From Alisma plantago-aquatica (taxonomy: Eukaryota > Streptophyta > Magnoliopsida > Alismatales > Alismataceae): a stretch of 64,000 nt of DNA. Each line of letters begins with the position of its first letter. Positions within the stretch are counted from its first letter, which is position 1. The stretch lies in contig OY856409.1 of assembly GCA_963693085.1 (NCBI GenBank), positions 665,289,591 through 665,353,590 on the forward strand. The letters are read 5' to 3'. Position numbers and translations under genes: made by a program. Shown here in pieces: positions 1 through 11,130 of this stretch. The notes below the pieces were generated by a model. That model had not been told where the DNA came from. It made no database searches and saw only the letters and a program-made list of their open reading frames with translations.

Positions 1-1245
1 TCAGATCGCACCCACAGAGTGTGCGGGGAGACGAAGCCCTTGAGGAAGTCTCCTAAGAGAAGATAGGTTACCCAACATGAACCGGAGATCCCGGTGGTAA
101 CCCATAGGTACCCACAGAGTGTATCAAGATGAGGGCCATAGAGCATCTCAGACCCTTCGCCTGTGTACTCAGTCTAGAAGGAGAGGTCCAATTATAGGCC
201 AGCTGTTTAGCCGCCTTAGTCAGATGTGATGGTTCGAGTCAATCAGACCCAGATTCAATTCTAGGCTTAGATTCCTGAGTTTTAAGCTAAGTCTTGTACG
301 GTGAGATCATAGTATGCTATGATTCTTCATATCTAGAGTACACTGCATATGATCAGGTCATAAGCTAAAATATGTTAATATAGATTTCAAGAGTTTCATA
401 TAAGTAAGAAAGGTTAAGAAAGATTGAGGTACAATTTCACAGCAGTTGTTCTTTAAATGTAATTTTGACATTTCCTATTATTTAACAATATTGTTTTAGA
501 TTTGCTCAGTGTAGTAATTCCTGAAATGAGTATCACAAGATAAGCTTGAGATGTGTTATAGTATGATGGGTAAATGATATACATGTTCTTCCTATTTCTT
601 ATAAAGAGAATAGACGATTTACTGCTCTATCATAGATAGTTGTAATGCTTCAAAATATGATAATGTTCTAAACTGCTTATCCTCTGCTCAGTTTAATACT
701 ATTTAACTGTGATAATAACATTGTTGGCAGAGAGTTATATCTCTCACTAGGAGAATTGTCTCACCCCGTGGGATTCATATATTTTTAGGTGGACGTGCAC
801 GAGGGGGATTGAGACTGTACTGCAGAGAAAGAACAAGAGCAGTAGGGACAACAGTGATAGCTCAGGTTGAGCGTACTGTCTGTCATATCTTGTAGATGGA
901 AGTCATATGTGTCGTCTCTATACTCTCAGGTCCTTGGAGCAAGTTTGTACTGGTTTCATGAATGATATGAGATTTTGGCTTAAAATTCTTGAGGTTTTAT
1001 GTTGCTCTAGTATTTGTTTTGATAGAGAAACTATTATATGTTGTCCATGAGATGAGATGAAGCAATGTTGTACAATGTGAAGCATGATATGTATAAGTTT
1101 TGGATCATTCAGTAAAATTTTTCTGGACAAGGATCTCCTTGCAAAATGGTTTTAAATTTTTGTGATTTTTTTGTTAATCCACTGTTTATGTTTATTCCGC
1201 TTAATTAGTAATGATTTTTTTGTCGGTTTGATGATGGTCACTACA
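1..1245 (+). repeat. E1 5' LTR, 3'-terminal part
   Basis: Direct repeat of 7087-8329, ending in ctaca and followed five bases later by a tRNA-type primer site. Differences from the 3' copy are mostly transitions, as expected of methylated, old repeats. It contains the LTR module around 735-862 (hairpin, acceptor-like tttttag, Arg-rich segment) seen in all four gypsy elements of this window. Confidence 0.88.
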
Positions 1246-1250
1246 AGTTT

Positions 1251-1262
1251 TGGTATCCGAGC
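1251..1262 (+). other. E1 primer binding site (initiator tRNA-Met type)
   Basis: The sequence tggtatccgagc lies five bases after the LTR end. It differs by one base from tggtatcagagc, the usual complement of the initiator tRNA-Met 3' end used by plant gypsy elements. Confidence 0.8.
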
Positions 1263-1378
1263 CTAAGGTTCGCTGAGTCTACAGAGACATAGGACTAAGG
1301 TGTTGAGTTTGTTCTAGTGTCCTCCAATATATCCTATTGTGAATTCTTCTTATACAGACGAAAGGGTGAAGTTCAAAA

Positions 1379-1700
1379 ATGGCTGGAGAACATGAGGAAC
1401 ATGTTGCTAAGAGCAATGTTGTTGCACCAAGAGAGGGTGCAAGGGATCAGGGAAGAGAAGATAAGTGCCTGAGAATTCCCATTTTGACCCAATCGGGATA
1501 GAGAATCTTGTTTTTATGCTCTTGTTCGTATGGTTAAGACAACAGTGATACATATAGTAGACTAGATAATAGCATTACAACCTAGGTTACCAGTCCTTAA
1601 TGTAGAAACTTTGGGTTTTGAAAGGGTTCCTGAATGACATAGTCATGTTGGAACCATGGAAAATATGGGAATGATTAACATATGGCAAGAAAATAGACTC
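1379..1700 (+). pseudogene. E1 gag remnant
   Basis: An ATG at 1379 opens a frame reading MAGEHEEHVAKS, matching the start of E2 gag (MSGSHEEHAAEG, 21761) and the gag starts of A and B (MSGSHDEHVAES in B). After about 40 codons stops and frameshifts accumulate and the capsid region cannot be followed with certainty. The right boundary is approximate. No zinc knuckle was recognised. Confidence 0.6.
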
Positions 1701-4164
1701 TTCCATAAGTTTAGATAGATAGTATATCAGTGATGGCAGTGCCCAAGAAGGGGCAATAAGCTGAGAATTAAGGAAATGTCATTACAACTCTAGAGACATT
1801 TTCCTAGTTATTTAAAAAAAAGCCAAAGTTTTCAGTGCCACCAGTGCAATAAATGCCTAGTGCACCAGGGTAGTAATCACTATGTAAAGGCAAAAGTCCT
1901 AACTTTCCACCTATAAGAACCCATGGCTTAGTTTTTACATCAATAATTAGACCGACAAGACCATGGTATGAGGGCAAGACATGTTATAGGTAAGGACATG
2001 TTGGCATACTAAACTCTTTTCTTTGAAAAGAAGGGAGGAAATGACTCAAAAATCGAGGTAGACTCGGCAGGGCTTACAAAAGTTACAGCCCAATAACGTA
2101 AAAAGGAAAGAGTAACAACACGAAACAACTAGACTCTATGTGTTTAGTCAACCTAAAGACGTAGATGACCGCGAGGGGCAACTGTCAGATAGAGCTTTTT
2201 TCATTTTGATATGCCTTATCTTGATGTTATCTGATAATCATAAGAAGGATTGTTGTTATTGATTTCCCTATTGATTGCCCTATGGGAACATAGGGAAGAA
2301 ATGATGAGAACTAGAATCTATATTCTTTTCAGTACTCTTTTAAATGTTTTATAATTGCTCTTATCTGCGTGAAAAAGGATGAGATATAGAAGTGATGCCT
2401 GGAAAAAAAACCTAGGAATGTTAAATCTTGTGTTTGTGCTGATACGGAAAGTAAGGAATAAGATAGTACACAAAGTGCATACTACCTAATCTCAATACTT
2501 GTATACCCTGGCCAGGTATTCAACTATTGAAGATAAGGTGAGTATGGAACTCTTAGATTGTTATCTTTCTGATTACTCTGATCAAGTAGTCATTTTCAGA
2601 CAATCTAATGAGCATAATGAAATGGGAAATATGGCATGGATATTTTTATCACATCCTAAGTGTAGTAAATGAAATCTGAGATGATCTCAGATCAATCTGT
2701 GTGCATGAGGAAATAAAAGAATATAATCCTCATGATAAGAGAATGAGAACAAGGGAGATGATCCTTGATTGATAAAGTCTATGTGAATAGTAAAGATCTT
2801 TTCCCATGATGTGGAAATGGGAAATATGATAAAATCATGAGATGATCATGAACATGTGAGACAATAAAAAAGAAAGGAGTGATGACATGCAATCATCCTT
2901 ATAGTTCCTATGTTGATGGAAAGGAACCTAGGATGAAATAAGAGTAAGTGACTCATGAACAATTGAAAGTTCATGCAATAATCAGAGGAGATGACAATCT
3001 CTTCTCTTTGATAAACAACCTTGGGTAATGATGGGGCGATAAGAGGAATACGTTTCCTTGTGTTCTTTCCTTTCAGGGACATGGCAATCAAGTGAGTCTT
3101 ATGACACCTGATGGGCATGAGTTAAAAGTGTTCAATTGATGGATACTTAGAAAAGTATCGGTTCGTCTTGGACTATGGTTCCAAGATAAAGATATGTGTA
3201 ATAAATAATATCCCAAAATTGAAAGAAAAATCCTTTTTAAATGTGTGGGTTTGGTAATAACAATAGAGAGATGGAAATGATGAGGATGTGATGTGTTTTT
3301 GACACATGTGATGGATACCAAAGTAAGGAATTTTGGTATCTAATAAATATTAAGTGGCATGGGAAAGTAAAAACATAACTCCTAAATCAGATGATTTATG
3401 TTGGTTACCTGGAATGGCCAACTGTGAAATTAGTCTAGTTACATAAAATAGTATGGACATCAATTGTTAGGGGTTTATGCTCTGCATAAACATAACATCA
3501 ATAAGGATGTACTAATTGAAGGAACAATTGTATAATCATTGTGGGAAAATCTTATCAAGCTAAAACTAATTCCTTAGAATATCCCTATCTAGATTTGTTA
3601 AGGCAACTTATACATAACATATAAAGATACCTCTAAGATAAGTGCTTAAATTGATAAGTAACCTTCCCTTATGACAAGAGAATGTACAACTATTGAGATA
3701 GTTGGTACAAGTAGTAAGAAAGTTTAATGTTGTGTCAGCATATTAGATGGCACGACAGATATATGATAAGACTTGTAGTCCCAAGTGGGTGACAGAACGT
3801 AACTCTGGTTTTTCTTTAGAAGTGAAATGCTAAACTGAATGAGGAGTATGGAAGACTCCCCGTAATCAAGAATCTTGTCACAAAAAGTTGTAAGTTGAGA
3901 AAGGTGACAAATCAGTAAGCTTTGACACCTGAGTTAAATAAGGTATGTATAATGTTTTTCTGACTAAGAAAAGTGTTACCTGACATAGAGTTGACTCTAC
4001 AGTCAATAATGAAAAGGACAATGGAGTATGTTTCCTATATGACAGATTCTATGATAATCATGCGTGGAAGAACTTTGTGTTGATCAAAGTTCTAAGGCAT
4101 CTCCATGAAATTAAGATGTTATGTGGAGACTTGATGATATGATGAATGAATAATATATGTCTCC
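1700..4164 (+). other. E1 non-coding internal region
   Basis: No coding sequence is supported. The stretch about 2340-2620 aligns with 23040-23310 of E2, including the shared run ctacctaatctcaatactt, a conserved phrase around ataccct..ccaggtat, and cttagattgttatcttt. Both elements therefore inherit the same non-coding DNA where pol would be expected. The remaining bases are AT-rich and unrecognised. Confidence 0.65.
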
Positions 4165-4212
4165 CTTTACATAGGATTTCAGGGATGAAATCCTTGTTAG
4201 GGGTTTATAACT
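4165..4212 (+). other. E1 polypurine-tract region
   Basis: The bases before the 3' LTR read ggatttcagggatgaaatcc then ttgttaggggtttataac. The same block precedes the 3' LTR of E2 (24410-24449) and, on the minus strand, those of A and B. The purine stretch ttaggggttt next to the LTR start is the likely plus-strand primer. Confidence 0.65.
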
Positions 4213-5029
4213 TGTAATGACCCTGACCTGGGTTATGAGGTAAACCTATTTGTTTTGGCTAATTAAGTTTCTTAGAAATTTAATATAATCCTCTAAGGTG
4301 TTTTGTTATCATGTGACACACTTTTGTTCCAAGTTTGGTCTTGATTGAATGTTGTTTGAGCAATGTTCCTTTGTTTTGGACCAAAGTACAATTTACCCAA
4401 GTTGATGGGTTATATTGAAATATGTCACATGTTGAACGTGCCCTATATGTTTTAGCATCATAAGAGAGAGAATGATGCTAATTGGTGGCTTTTGGAAAGC
4501 CTAAATGCCAAGTTTGAACTTGTTTGAATAATGTTAGTACCTTGTGCACCAATTTTGGTACAAATTGTAATTTACCAAAAATGTGGGGTTGATATGCAAA
4601 TTAAAACCTTTAGAATGTTCCTACTACCTCTATATATCATTTAGAGGAAAGATAAATAATGAGGCATCATTTTTAAATCAATTATGAGTGATGGTACTCT
4701 TAGTGATGAAATGACCAAGAAAGGGGTTGAATATGAAACCCTAACTTGAGTTGTATCAAGGTGAAAAGCTTATATATGAGTGCCTATCGGCCAATGAGCC
4801 ATAGGAGGAGTCTCATATCAGTTTTTGGACTCTTGTCAAAGCCCATGACGTGCAAAACACCTCAAGTAGGTGAAGCGTATCGGTTTACAACTTCCTTAGA
4901 AAAGTTGTATCGGGTTGTGAATAAAGTGGTGATTTTATTGATATATTTTATTCAAAGGGATAAGTAATGGATGAAAATTCATCCCTAGATTATACTCAAC
5001 AGTTTTGTATTTCACGATAAATGTTAATA

Positions 5030-5137
5030 CATGCATGTACATGTGTCAACCATGCATGGACACGTGGCACCTAGTAGCTCAAATTGATGACACCTCATTT
5101 TCACACTTCTTCATGAACAACAAGTATATATACCCCC
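5030..5137 (+). promoter_or_regulatory. Candidate LTR promoter with RY, G-box and TATA motifs
   Basis: Two RY motifs catgcatg (5030-5037 and 5051-5058) are followed by a G-box cacgtg (5061-5066) and, about 60 bases on, by tatatata (5125-5132). The order and spacing resemble a plant pol II core promoter, and lie inside the LTR, where the element's promoter is expected. RY and G-box together are known from seed-expressed promoters; any expression pattern here is inference. Confidence 0.45.
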
Positions 5138-5939
5138 TCTTTCACCCCTTTAGTGAACGTTTTTGAATCTTACCACCCTATTTCCTTACGTTATAGTGCA
5201 TAGGGTCCTTGTATCATGTAGGAGTGAAGTGGTATCGTGCATAGGGCCTTGGGTATCATACATAGCAAGATCATATCGGTCAAGTAGGGTGATATCGGCC
5301 TAGTAAGGTGATATTGGCCATAAGTGAAGGGGATATCGGCCACAAGTGATGTAATATCATGAAAGAGTAGTAGGGTATCGTGAAAAAGTGCTAAGGAGCA
5401 AGAAGGATCTCATACTTAACCCTAAGGTGAGGCCATGATCATCTTCATCCATAGATTGAAGCATGATTTTAGGGTTGAGATCTTCCATTCTTTTCTTCTT
5501 CACCATTTGCTTATCCATGGTGATTTCTTGTATATGAAGGCATTTTGAACGAGCCTTGGACTTTTGATAAGTCATATTCAACCTTAGGAACGTGTAGCTT
5601 TGAAGTTTTTCTTAAGGTGGGTTATATAACTTGAACTATATCATGTTATTATTCATCACCTAAATTGCTATACTTAATGATCTACTTTTAATTCTGAAAT
5701 TTTCTGAAATAGTTGATGACATTATAAGTTCTAGTAGTTTCTTAGACATGTTGCCATTAACTATAATAGTTAGAAAGAAGGTCTAGAGCTTGAAGAGGAT
5801 GGTATCACCTTATAAAGTGATATCGGGTTCAAGCACATAAGAAAGAACCTCTAACCCGATATGGTGATGCACCAACTCCACTAAAATGATATGGTTATGA
5901 TTTAATACTTTCTTGCACGATATGGTGGTGTAGTATACA

Positions 5940-6320
5940 CCTCTTTCCCTATATGAGGTCAATAAAACACCTCAAAAATGATATTGGGTTAAGCACACAC
6001 CTCTCTGCCCGATATGGTGTGAAGCACATAAACACCTCAAACATGATATGGAAGCACACACACACCTCAAAAGTGATATGGAAGCACACATACACATCAA
6101 GAGTGATATGGAAGCACACATACACCTCAAACCCGATACGGAAGCATACATACACCTCAAACCCGATATGGAAGCATACATACACCTCAAACCCGATATG
6201 TTAAGCACACATACACCTCTAAAGTGATATGGGTAGCAAGCATACACCTCGTTCCCGATATGGTAAGCATACATATACCTCTAAAGTGATATTGGGTTAA
6301 GCATACACCTCTTGGATGAT
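5940..6320 (+). repeat. 30-bp tandem repeat array in E1 LTR
   Basis: About ten imperfect copies of a 30-base unit containing cacctcaaacccgatatgg and agcatacataca. The unit is a multiple of three, which keeps long meaningless frames open on both strands. The core gatat(c)gg also occurs outside the array from about 5220 to 6360. Confidence 0.85.
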
Positions 6321-8331
6321 ATGGTGTTGAGCACATATCTCTAAAATGATATGGTGGGTAACCCAATACACTAGATGACAAAAGTGGTAAGGTGGTTAAT
6401 AACCTAGACCATGTGATGGCCAATACACTAAAGTATGGTGAGGCCAACATCTTCAAGTGAGGTGAGGATGTTACACTCATGTATAGTGAAGAAGATACAC
6501 CATATGATTGGTAAGGATGATACCGTGATGGGTAAGGGTATGAGGCATATGATGATGTCCAGCTCAATATAAAACTAACCGAATACATGTGTTCAATTTG
6601 TCATACATGATAGAATTTAATTATTAAATTTTATTATTGATGCATTATATCTCAGTGAATGGCATGGAAACCCAAATTCAGCTCAGTTCCAAGGTTTCAT
6701 ACATATATTAATTTTATATGATTTGTTGATAGTAGTCTATATTCAGTGAATGTTTATGTCCCATGAAATCCTTATGAGAGCCATGTGATAAGTGAATGAG
6801 GTAAATGAAACCCTAAGGATAGGGTGTTCAAGGAATTAAGCATTTTGATTACCATGTTCTCAGTATGAGATGTTGGATGCTTAACAGCTCAGTTGTGGTA
6901 AATGTTATCAGATGGTCTATGAAACGAATAGTTTATAGAGCTAAACTAAGATATGTAATGTGATGATGGAATTATAAATGTAAGGAATGAATTAGATATA
7001 GGTACCCTGAACACTATAGATTCCCTATGGATGTCTGCACTGTAGGGAGGAAACGATCCACCCTGGCAGTAACCAGTATACGGGGATCGGATCACACCCA
7101 CAGAGCGTGTGGGGAGATGAATCCCTTGAGGAAGTCTCCTAAGAGAAGATAGGTTACCCAACATGAACTGGAGGTCCCGGTAGTAACCCAGAGGTACCCA
7201 CAGAGCATACCAAGATGAGGCCCACAGAGCGTCTCAGACCCTCCGCCTGTGTACTCATCCTAGAAGGAGAGGTCCAGTTAAAGGCCAACTATTTAGCCAC
7301 CTTAGTCAGATGTGACGGTTCGAGTCAAGCAGACCAAAATTCAGTTCTAGGCTTAGCTTCCCAGGTTTTAAGCTAAGTCTTGTACGGTGAGATCATAGTT
7401 TGCTACGAGTCTTCATATGTAGAGTACACTGCATATGATCATGTCATAAGCTAAAATATGTTCATATAGGTTTAAAGAGTTTCGTATAAGTAAGAAAGGT
7501 TAAGAAAGATTCGGGTACAGTTTCACAGCAGTTGTTCTTTAAATATAATTTAGACATTTCCTGTTATTTAACTGCATTGTTTTAGATCTCCTCAGTGTAG
7601 TAATTCCTGAAATGTGTATCATAAGATAAGCTTGAGATGTGTTATAGTATGATGGGTAAATGATATACATGTTCTTCCTATTCCTTATAAAGAGAATAGA
7701 TGATTTACTGCTCTATCATAGATAGTTTCAATGCTTTAAAATATGAGAATGTTCTAAACTGCTTATCCTCTGATCAGTTTAATATTATTTAACTATGATA
7801 ATAACATTGTTGGCAGAGAGTTATGTCTCTTGCTAGGACAATTGTCTCACCCTATGGGATTCACATTTTTTAGGTGGATGTGCACAAGGGGGATTCAGAC
7901 TGTACTGCAGAGAAAGAACAATAGCAAGAGGGACAACAGTGATAGCTCAGGTTGAGCGTACTGTCTGTCGTGTCTTGTAGATAAAAGTCCTATGTGTCGT
8001 CTCTGTACTCTCAGGTCCTTGGAGCAAGTTTGTACTTGTTTCATTAATGATATGAGATCTTGGCTTAAAATTCTCGAGGTTTTATATTGTTGCAGTATGT
8101 GTTTTGATAGAGAAACTATTATATGTTGTGCATGATATGAGATGAAGCAATGTTGTACAATGTGAAGCATGATATGTATAAGTTTTGGATCATTCAGTAA
8201 AAATTTTCTAGACAAGGATCTCCTTGCAAAATGGATTTAAATTTTAGTGATTTTTTGTTAATCTGTTGTTTATGTTTATTCTGCTTAATTAGTAACGATT
8301 TGTTTGTCAGTTTGATGACGGTCTCTACAAA

Positions 8332-8786
8332 TACTATCTTGCGGATGTGGGTTATACAACAAAGTATGACTTCATTGCACCTTATTTAAATGTAAGGTAT
8401 CATCTGAATGAGTTTGGAAATGAAAACCTGCCTACAAATATGAAGGAGTTGCTCAACCTCCATCATTCATCTCTTTGATCAATAGTGGAGCGAGCCTTTG
8501 GTGTCCTAAAAGGTCAATTTCGACTCTTGGATACCAAGACTCAGTTTCCATTCAAGGCAAATTTACTTAGTGCTAATCTAATGCATTTTGCATAACTTTA
8601 TAGCACGTAATGACCCAGAGGATGACATGTTTACGGAAGCATGCGTGGATGATAGTGCCTAATAGGTTGAAAATCCTAGACCTCCTTAGTTTCACACACG
8701 TGCACTTAAAAGAGAGAACAACCTAGTGTGTTGTGCAATATGAGACACTATTGCTCAAGATATGTGGCTTGCAAGATCTTCATATT
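8332..8786 (+). pseudogene. PIF/Harbinger transposase, C-terminal relic
   Basis: Reading from 8332 gives YYLADVGYTTKYDFIAPY, then NLHHSSL, a stop, IVERAFGVLKGQFRLL, and in another frame further on RDTIAQDMW-like text (DTIAQDMWLA). These match the end of plant HARBI1-like DDE nucleases: the catalytic Asp of the YLxDxGY block and the catalytic Glu of the VERxFGVLK block are both present. Stops and at least one frameshift show it is dead. The N-terminal half is missing because E1 inserted directly upstream, and should lie left of the window beyond E1's 5' LTR. Confidence 0.78.
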
Positions 8787-8789
8787 ATA

Positions 8790-8985
8790 TGTTTGACATT
8801 AGATGTTGTTTTCATTACTACGTGTTTTGCATTTGAAATATAATGTGAACATCATGAATTTGGGTTTCAAGATCGTCTTGATGTTAGATGTTTGACATTA
8901 TATGTTGTTTTCATTACTATGTGTCTTGCATTTAAAATATCATGTATTTGAACATCATGTTTTAAGTGTGTGTTATATCTATTAA
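8790..8985. repeat. 99-bp tandem duplication
   Basis: The segment starting tgtttgacatta at 8790 recurs from 8889 with a few substitutions and a small indel. It lies between the two coding relics of the PIF/Harbinger element. Confidence 0.7.
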
Positions 8986-9029
8986 CTTGTGAATAAACGT
9001 TCTAGGACCGTGGATGTTTCAAAGACAAA

Positions 9030-9360
9030 ATTATTAGGTAAAAATGAGAAGAATGAAAAAAATTTCAAATGGTCCAACAACATGTCTCAATTTCTAACAG
9101 AGACACTAGTTGAATAAGTGAAAAAGGGAAATAAAGTTGATAAGGGATTTAAGCGCATGACTTACATTGTCGTTGATTGGGCTGTGAGTGAGAAGTTTAA
9201 TGAGGCATGTCAAGAGAGCTATGTCGAGAACCATTTTAGGAATCTCAAGAGGAATTGTCAAGAAGTTTGAAATTACAAGGTTTGAGATGTTGCAATTTTG
9301 ATAATGTCTCAAAGACTATTGGACTGGATAAAGACATAGTTGTTGACTATATAAAGGTGA
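9030..9360 (+). pseudogene. PIF/Harbinger ORF1 (Myb/SANT-like) relic
   Basis: From about 9066 the frame reads KWSNNMSQFLTETLVE, a stop, then VKKGNKVDKGFKRMTY and YVENHFRNLKRNC, a typical Myb/SANT-like DNA-binding domain of plant PIF/Harbinger second proteins (tryptophan near the start, KGNKxDxGF, NHxxxLK). After a stop, a shifted frame gives DNVSKTIGLDKDIVVDYIK, the usual continuation. Its place just after the transposase relic, on the same strand, supports one decayed PIF/Harbinger element. Confidence 0.72.
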
Positions 9361-9534
9361 TGTGTTATCTCAGTGCTTTTTATTCTTAGTAAAATCTACT
9401 TATTTGTCTCTAGTTGTTAAACCCTTTCTATTCTTTTAATGTTATCGTTTAATATATTGATATATTATCTTGTCTATAATCAATGTAGTAGAACGACCAT
9501 GTAGTTTGTTATGTGAACATTATTGACTCATGAA
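9361..9534. other. AT-rich spacer, no feature recognised
   Basis: Short AT-rich sequence after the SANT relic; no coding, RNA or repeat feature was seen. It may contain the right end of the PIF/Harbinger element, but no terminal inverted repeat could be paired. Confidence 0.5.
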
Positions 9535-9735
9535 TGTTTGAAACATGGCTGTTGGATGTTGAATATGTTTAATGTCCTTAGTGGGGGTGGATGTCCTTAA
9601 AACATTGCTATTGAATTTTGCTTGCATCCTATGTGTGGGTTGATATCTTGAAACATGGTTGTTGAATTTCATTTGATGCCCTTTGTGTAAGTTGATGTCC
9701 TTGAAACATGGTTGTTGAAGTTTTTTAAGTAAATG
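9535..9735. repeat. Degenerate tandem repeat, about 60-65 bp unit
   Basis: Phrases built on gaaacatggttgttgaatttc and ttgatgtccttgaaacatgg recur about four times with many changes. The boundaries are approximate. Confidence 0.55.
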
Positions 9736-9904
9736 TTAATGCACTTCTATTTTAAAATTTTGGTGGTTGAATGTGTTTGCAATGAATTTCGCTTAATGGA
9801 GTTGATATATAGTTGTGGTGGAGAAGAGGCAATATAATTTTGTTGTCGTTGTTGTTGTGTTTGCAAAAAAAATTGTCTTTGGTAATTTTAAAGAAATATA
9901 TAGT

Positions 9905-10260
9905 TTGTAGGTTTTGTTTAAACTTAAAAAAATTGAGTTTTGTGTTTTTCATTGATGAAATTGCATATTTTAACAAAATCTGGGTTTATTCGTTAATGAA
10001 ACCAAATTTGAGTTTTGGGTTTTTTGTTAAAATTAAAGTTAAGGTTTTTAAATAAAATTTCCTTTAGAAAAAAATTCCTAAGTGTTAGTCATCGTTTGTA
10101 CTTGCATTTAAAAAAATTGACTTTTGGATTTTTCATTGATGAAATTGCAAAATTTAAACAAAATCTGGGTTTTTCGTTGATGAAACTAAATTTCAGTTGT
10201 GGGTTTTCGTTAAAATTAAAGTTAAGTGTTGTATACAGAATTTCCTTTAAATTTCAAAAA
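9905..10260. repeat. Tandem duplication of about 180 bp
   Basis: Two adjacent copies share tttttcattgatgaaattgc, aacaaaatctgggttt and gttaaaattaaagttaag in the same order; the second begins near 10090. Unspliced reading frames across them are AT-rich and resemble no protein known to me. Confidence 0.7.
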
Positions 10261-10432
10261 TTCAAAACTAAATCCTTTAATCAAATCCAACGAACCAAAC
10301 ATAAATTTTAGTAATATATGTTTTAACAAATCCAGCAAACCAAACATATGACATTGATCAACCGGATCCACAAGCTGCATCAATAAACATGAACTCAAGA
10401 TCAAGATATTTAGTAAAGCACTTCTTAACATG

Positions 10433-10720
10433 AGGGGTAGCAGGGGCGGAACCAGAAATACATAATAGGGGTGAATGTGTTCCTAAAAGGGGGCTGAAAA
10501 ATAAAATATACACACCAAGATTTGATCCTACACCATTTACACAACTAAATGTGCAAAGTATCACTTCAACTAGTCACTTTTTATGTTGAGTGTACTGTGA
10601 AACATGTATATTTCTAATTATTATTAGTATTTTCATATTTTTATAATTACATTTCATCATTTTTTTGGAGGGGGGGCTAGAGCCCCCACCCTCCTTCCTA
10701 GTTCCACCCCTGAGGAATAG
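10433..10720. mobile_element. hAT-type MITE, 272 bp
   Basis: The element 10441-10712 starts caggggcggaaccag and ends with the inverted repeat ctagttccacccctg (13 of 15 matching). Flanking 8-bp sequences aggggtag (10433-10440) and aggaatag (10713-10720) match at six of eight positions, as in an aged hAT duplication. It has no coding capacity. The CAGGGGCGGA terminus is typical of plant hAT MITEs. Confidence 0.85.
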
Positions 10721-10933
10721 TGAAGGTACTCCTGAACTCTCTAGGCTTTATTATGAAATCTAAGAATTCATGTAAATATCATATAACATACAAGTGCATT
10801 TCGTGCCTAATGATTATAACAAGATACTTTTCATGTACCGTTAAGGATGGATAAATAATGCCTTTCACGCTTCTTCTAGAAGACATCCATATCTGCCGCA
10901 CTATGTTTATACTTCGTAACGAACTACATTTAA
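10721..10933. other. Spacer without recognised feature
   Basis: About 210 bases between the MITE and the SINE. An antisense open frame of about 50 codons runs through it but resembles nothing known to me. Confidence 0.5.
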
Positions 10934-11130
10934 ATCTGTCAGGTAATTTATTTTTTTGAGTCTTAGGGAGACCCCGCTCCCCCTCATCCTCAAACAGGTG
11001 CCAGAGCTCGGATGACCCAAGGAGTTGGTAATTACAGTGCACTCAGGGGGAATCGAACCCGGATCCCCCAAGGAGGACAAGCCGGATCAAACCACCTGAG
11101 CCACACTGGCCGGATATCTGTCAGGTAATT
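10934..11130 (-). mobile_element. tRNA-derived SINE, 167 bp, with 15-bp TSD
   Basis: On the minus strand 11115-10949 reads from ccggccagtgtggctcaggt (pol III box A, tggctcaggtgg) through gggttcgattcccc (box B, GGTTCGANNCC) to a short A-rich tail next to tcaaaaaaata. The exact 15-bp duplication atctgtcaggtaatt flanks it at 10934-10948 and 11116-11130. Box A, box B, A-rich tail and long TSD together define a SINE moved by LINE enzymes. The perfect TSD suggests a fairly recent insertion. Confidence 0.9.

Larger units (their letters stand above)
1..8329 (+). mobile_element. E1: gag-type, pol-less Ty3/gypsy element, left end outside window
   Basis: The first 1245 bases match 7087-8329 (about 11 differences in the first 120 aligned bases by eye), so they are the end of a 5' LTR whose beginning lies beyond the window. 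The order is 5' LTR end, primer site, gag remnant, non-coding internal DNA, polypurine tract, complete 3' LTR. No protease, reverse transcriptase or integrase can be read in the internal 2967 bp. The layout matches E2 at 16991-35295, so this is an older, decayed member of the same non-autonomous class. It interrupts a PIF/Harbinger transposase at 8329/8330. The expected TSD is aatac (8330-8334), but its partner copy is outside the window. Confidence 0.85.
4213..8329 (+). repeat. E1 3' LTR (4.1 kb)
   Basis: Starts tgtaatgaccctgacctggg, the E1 version of the TGTAACACCCCTGACC start shared by E2, A and B, and ends ctaca at 8329. It holds a promoter-like block near 5030-5140, an array of gatatcgg/gatatgg motifs with 30-bp tandem repeats (5220-6360), and a 3' section matching 1-1245. 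The short open frames in it on both strands are products of the tandem repeats. Confidence 0.88.

Noticed and set aside
5949..6588. Several overlapping frames on both strands
   Set aside because: All are created by a 30-base tandem repeat whose length is a multiple of three.
10015..10311. Plus-strand frame of 98 codons
   Set aside because: AT-rich, arises within a tandem duplication, no recognisable protein.
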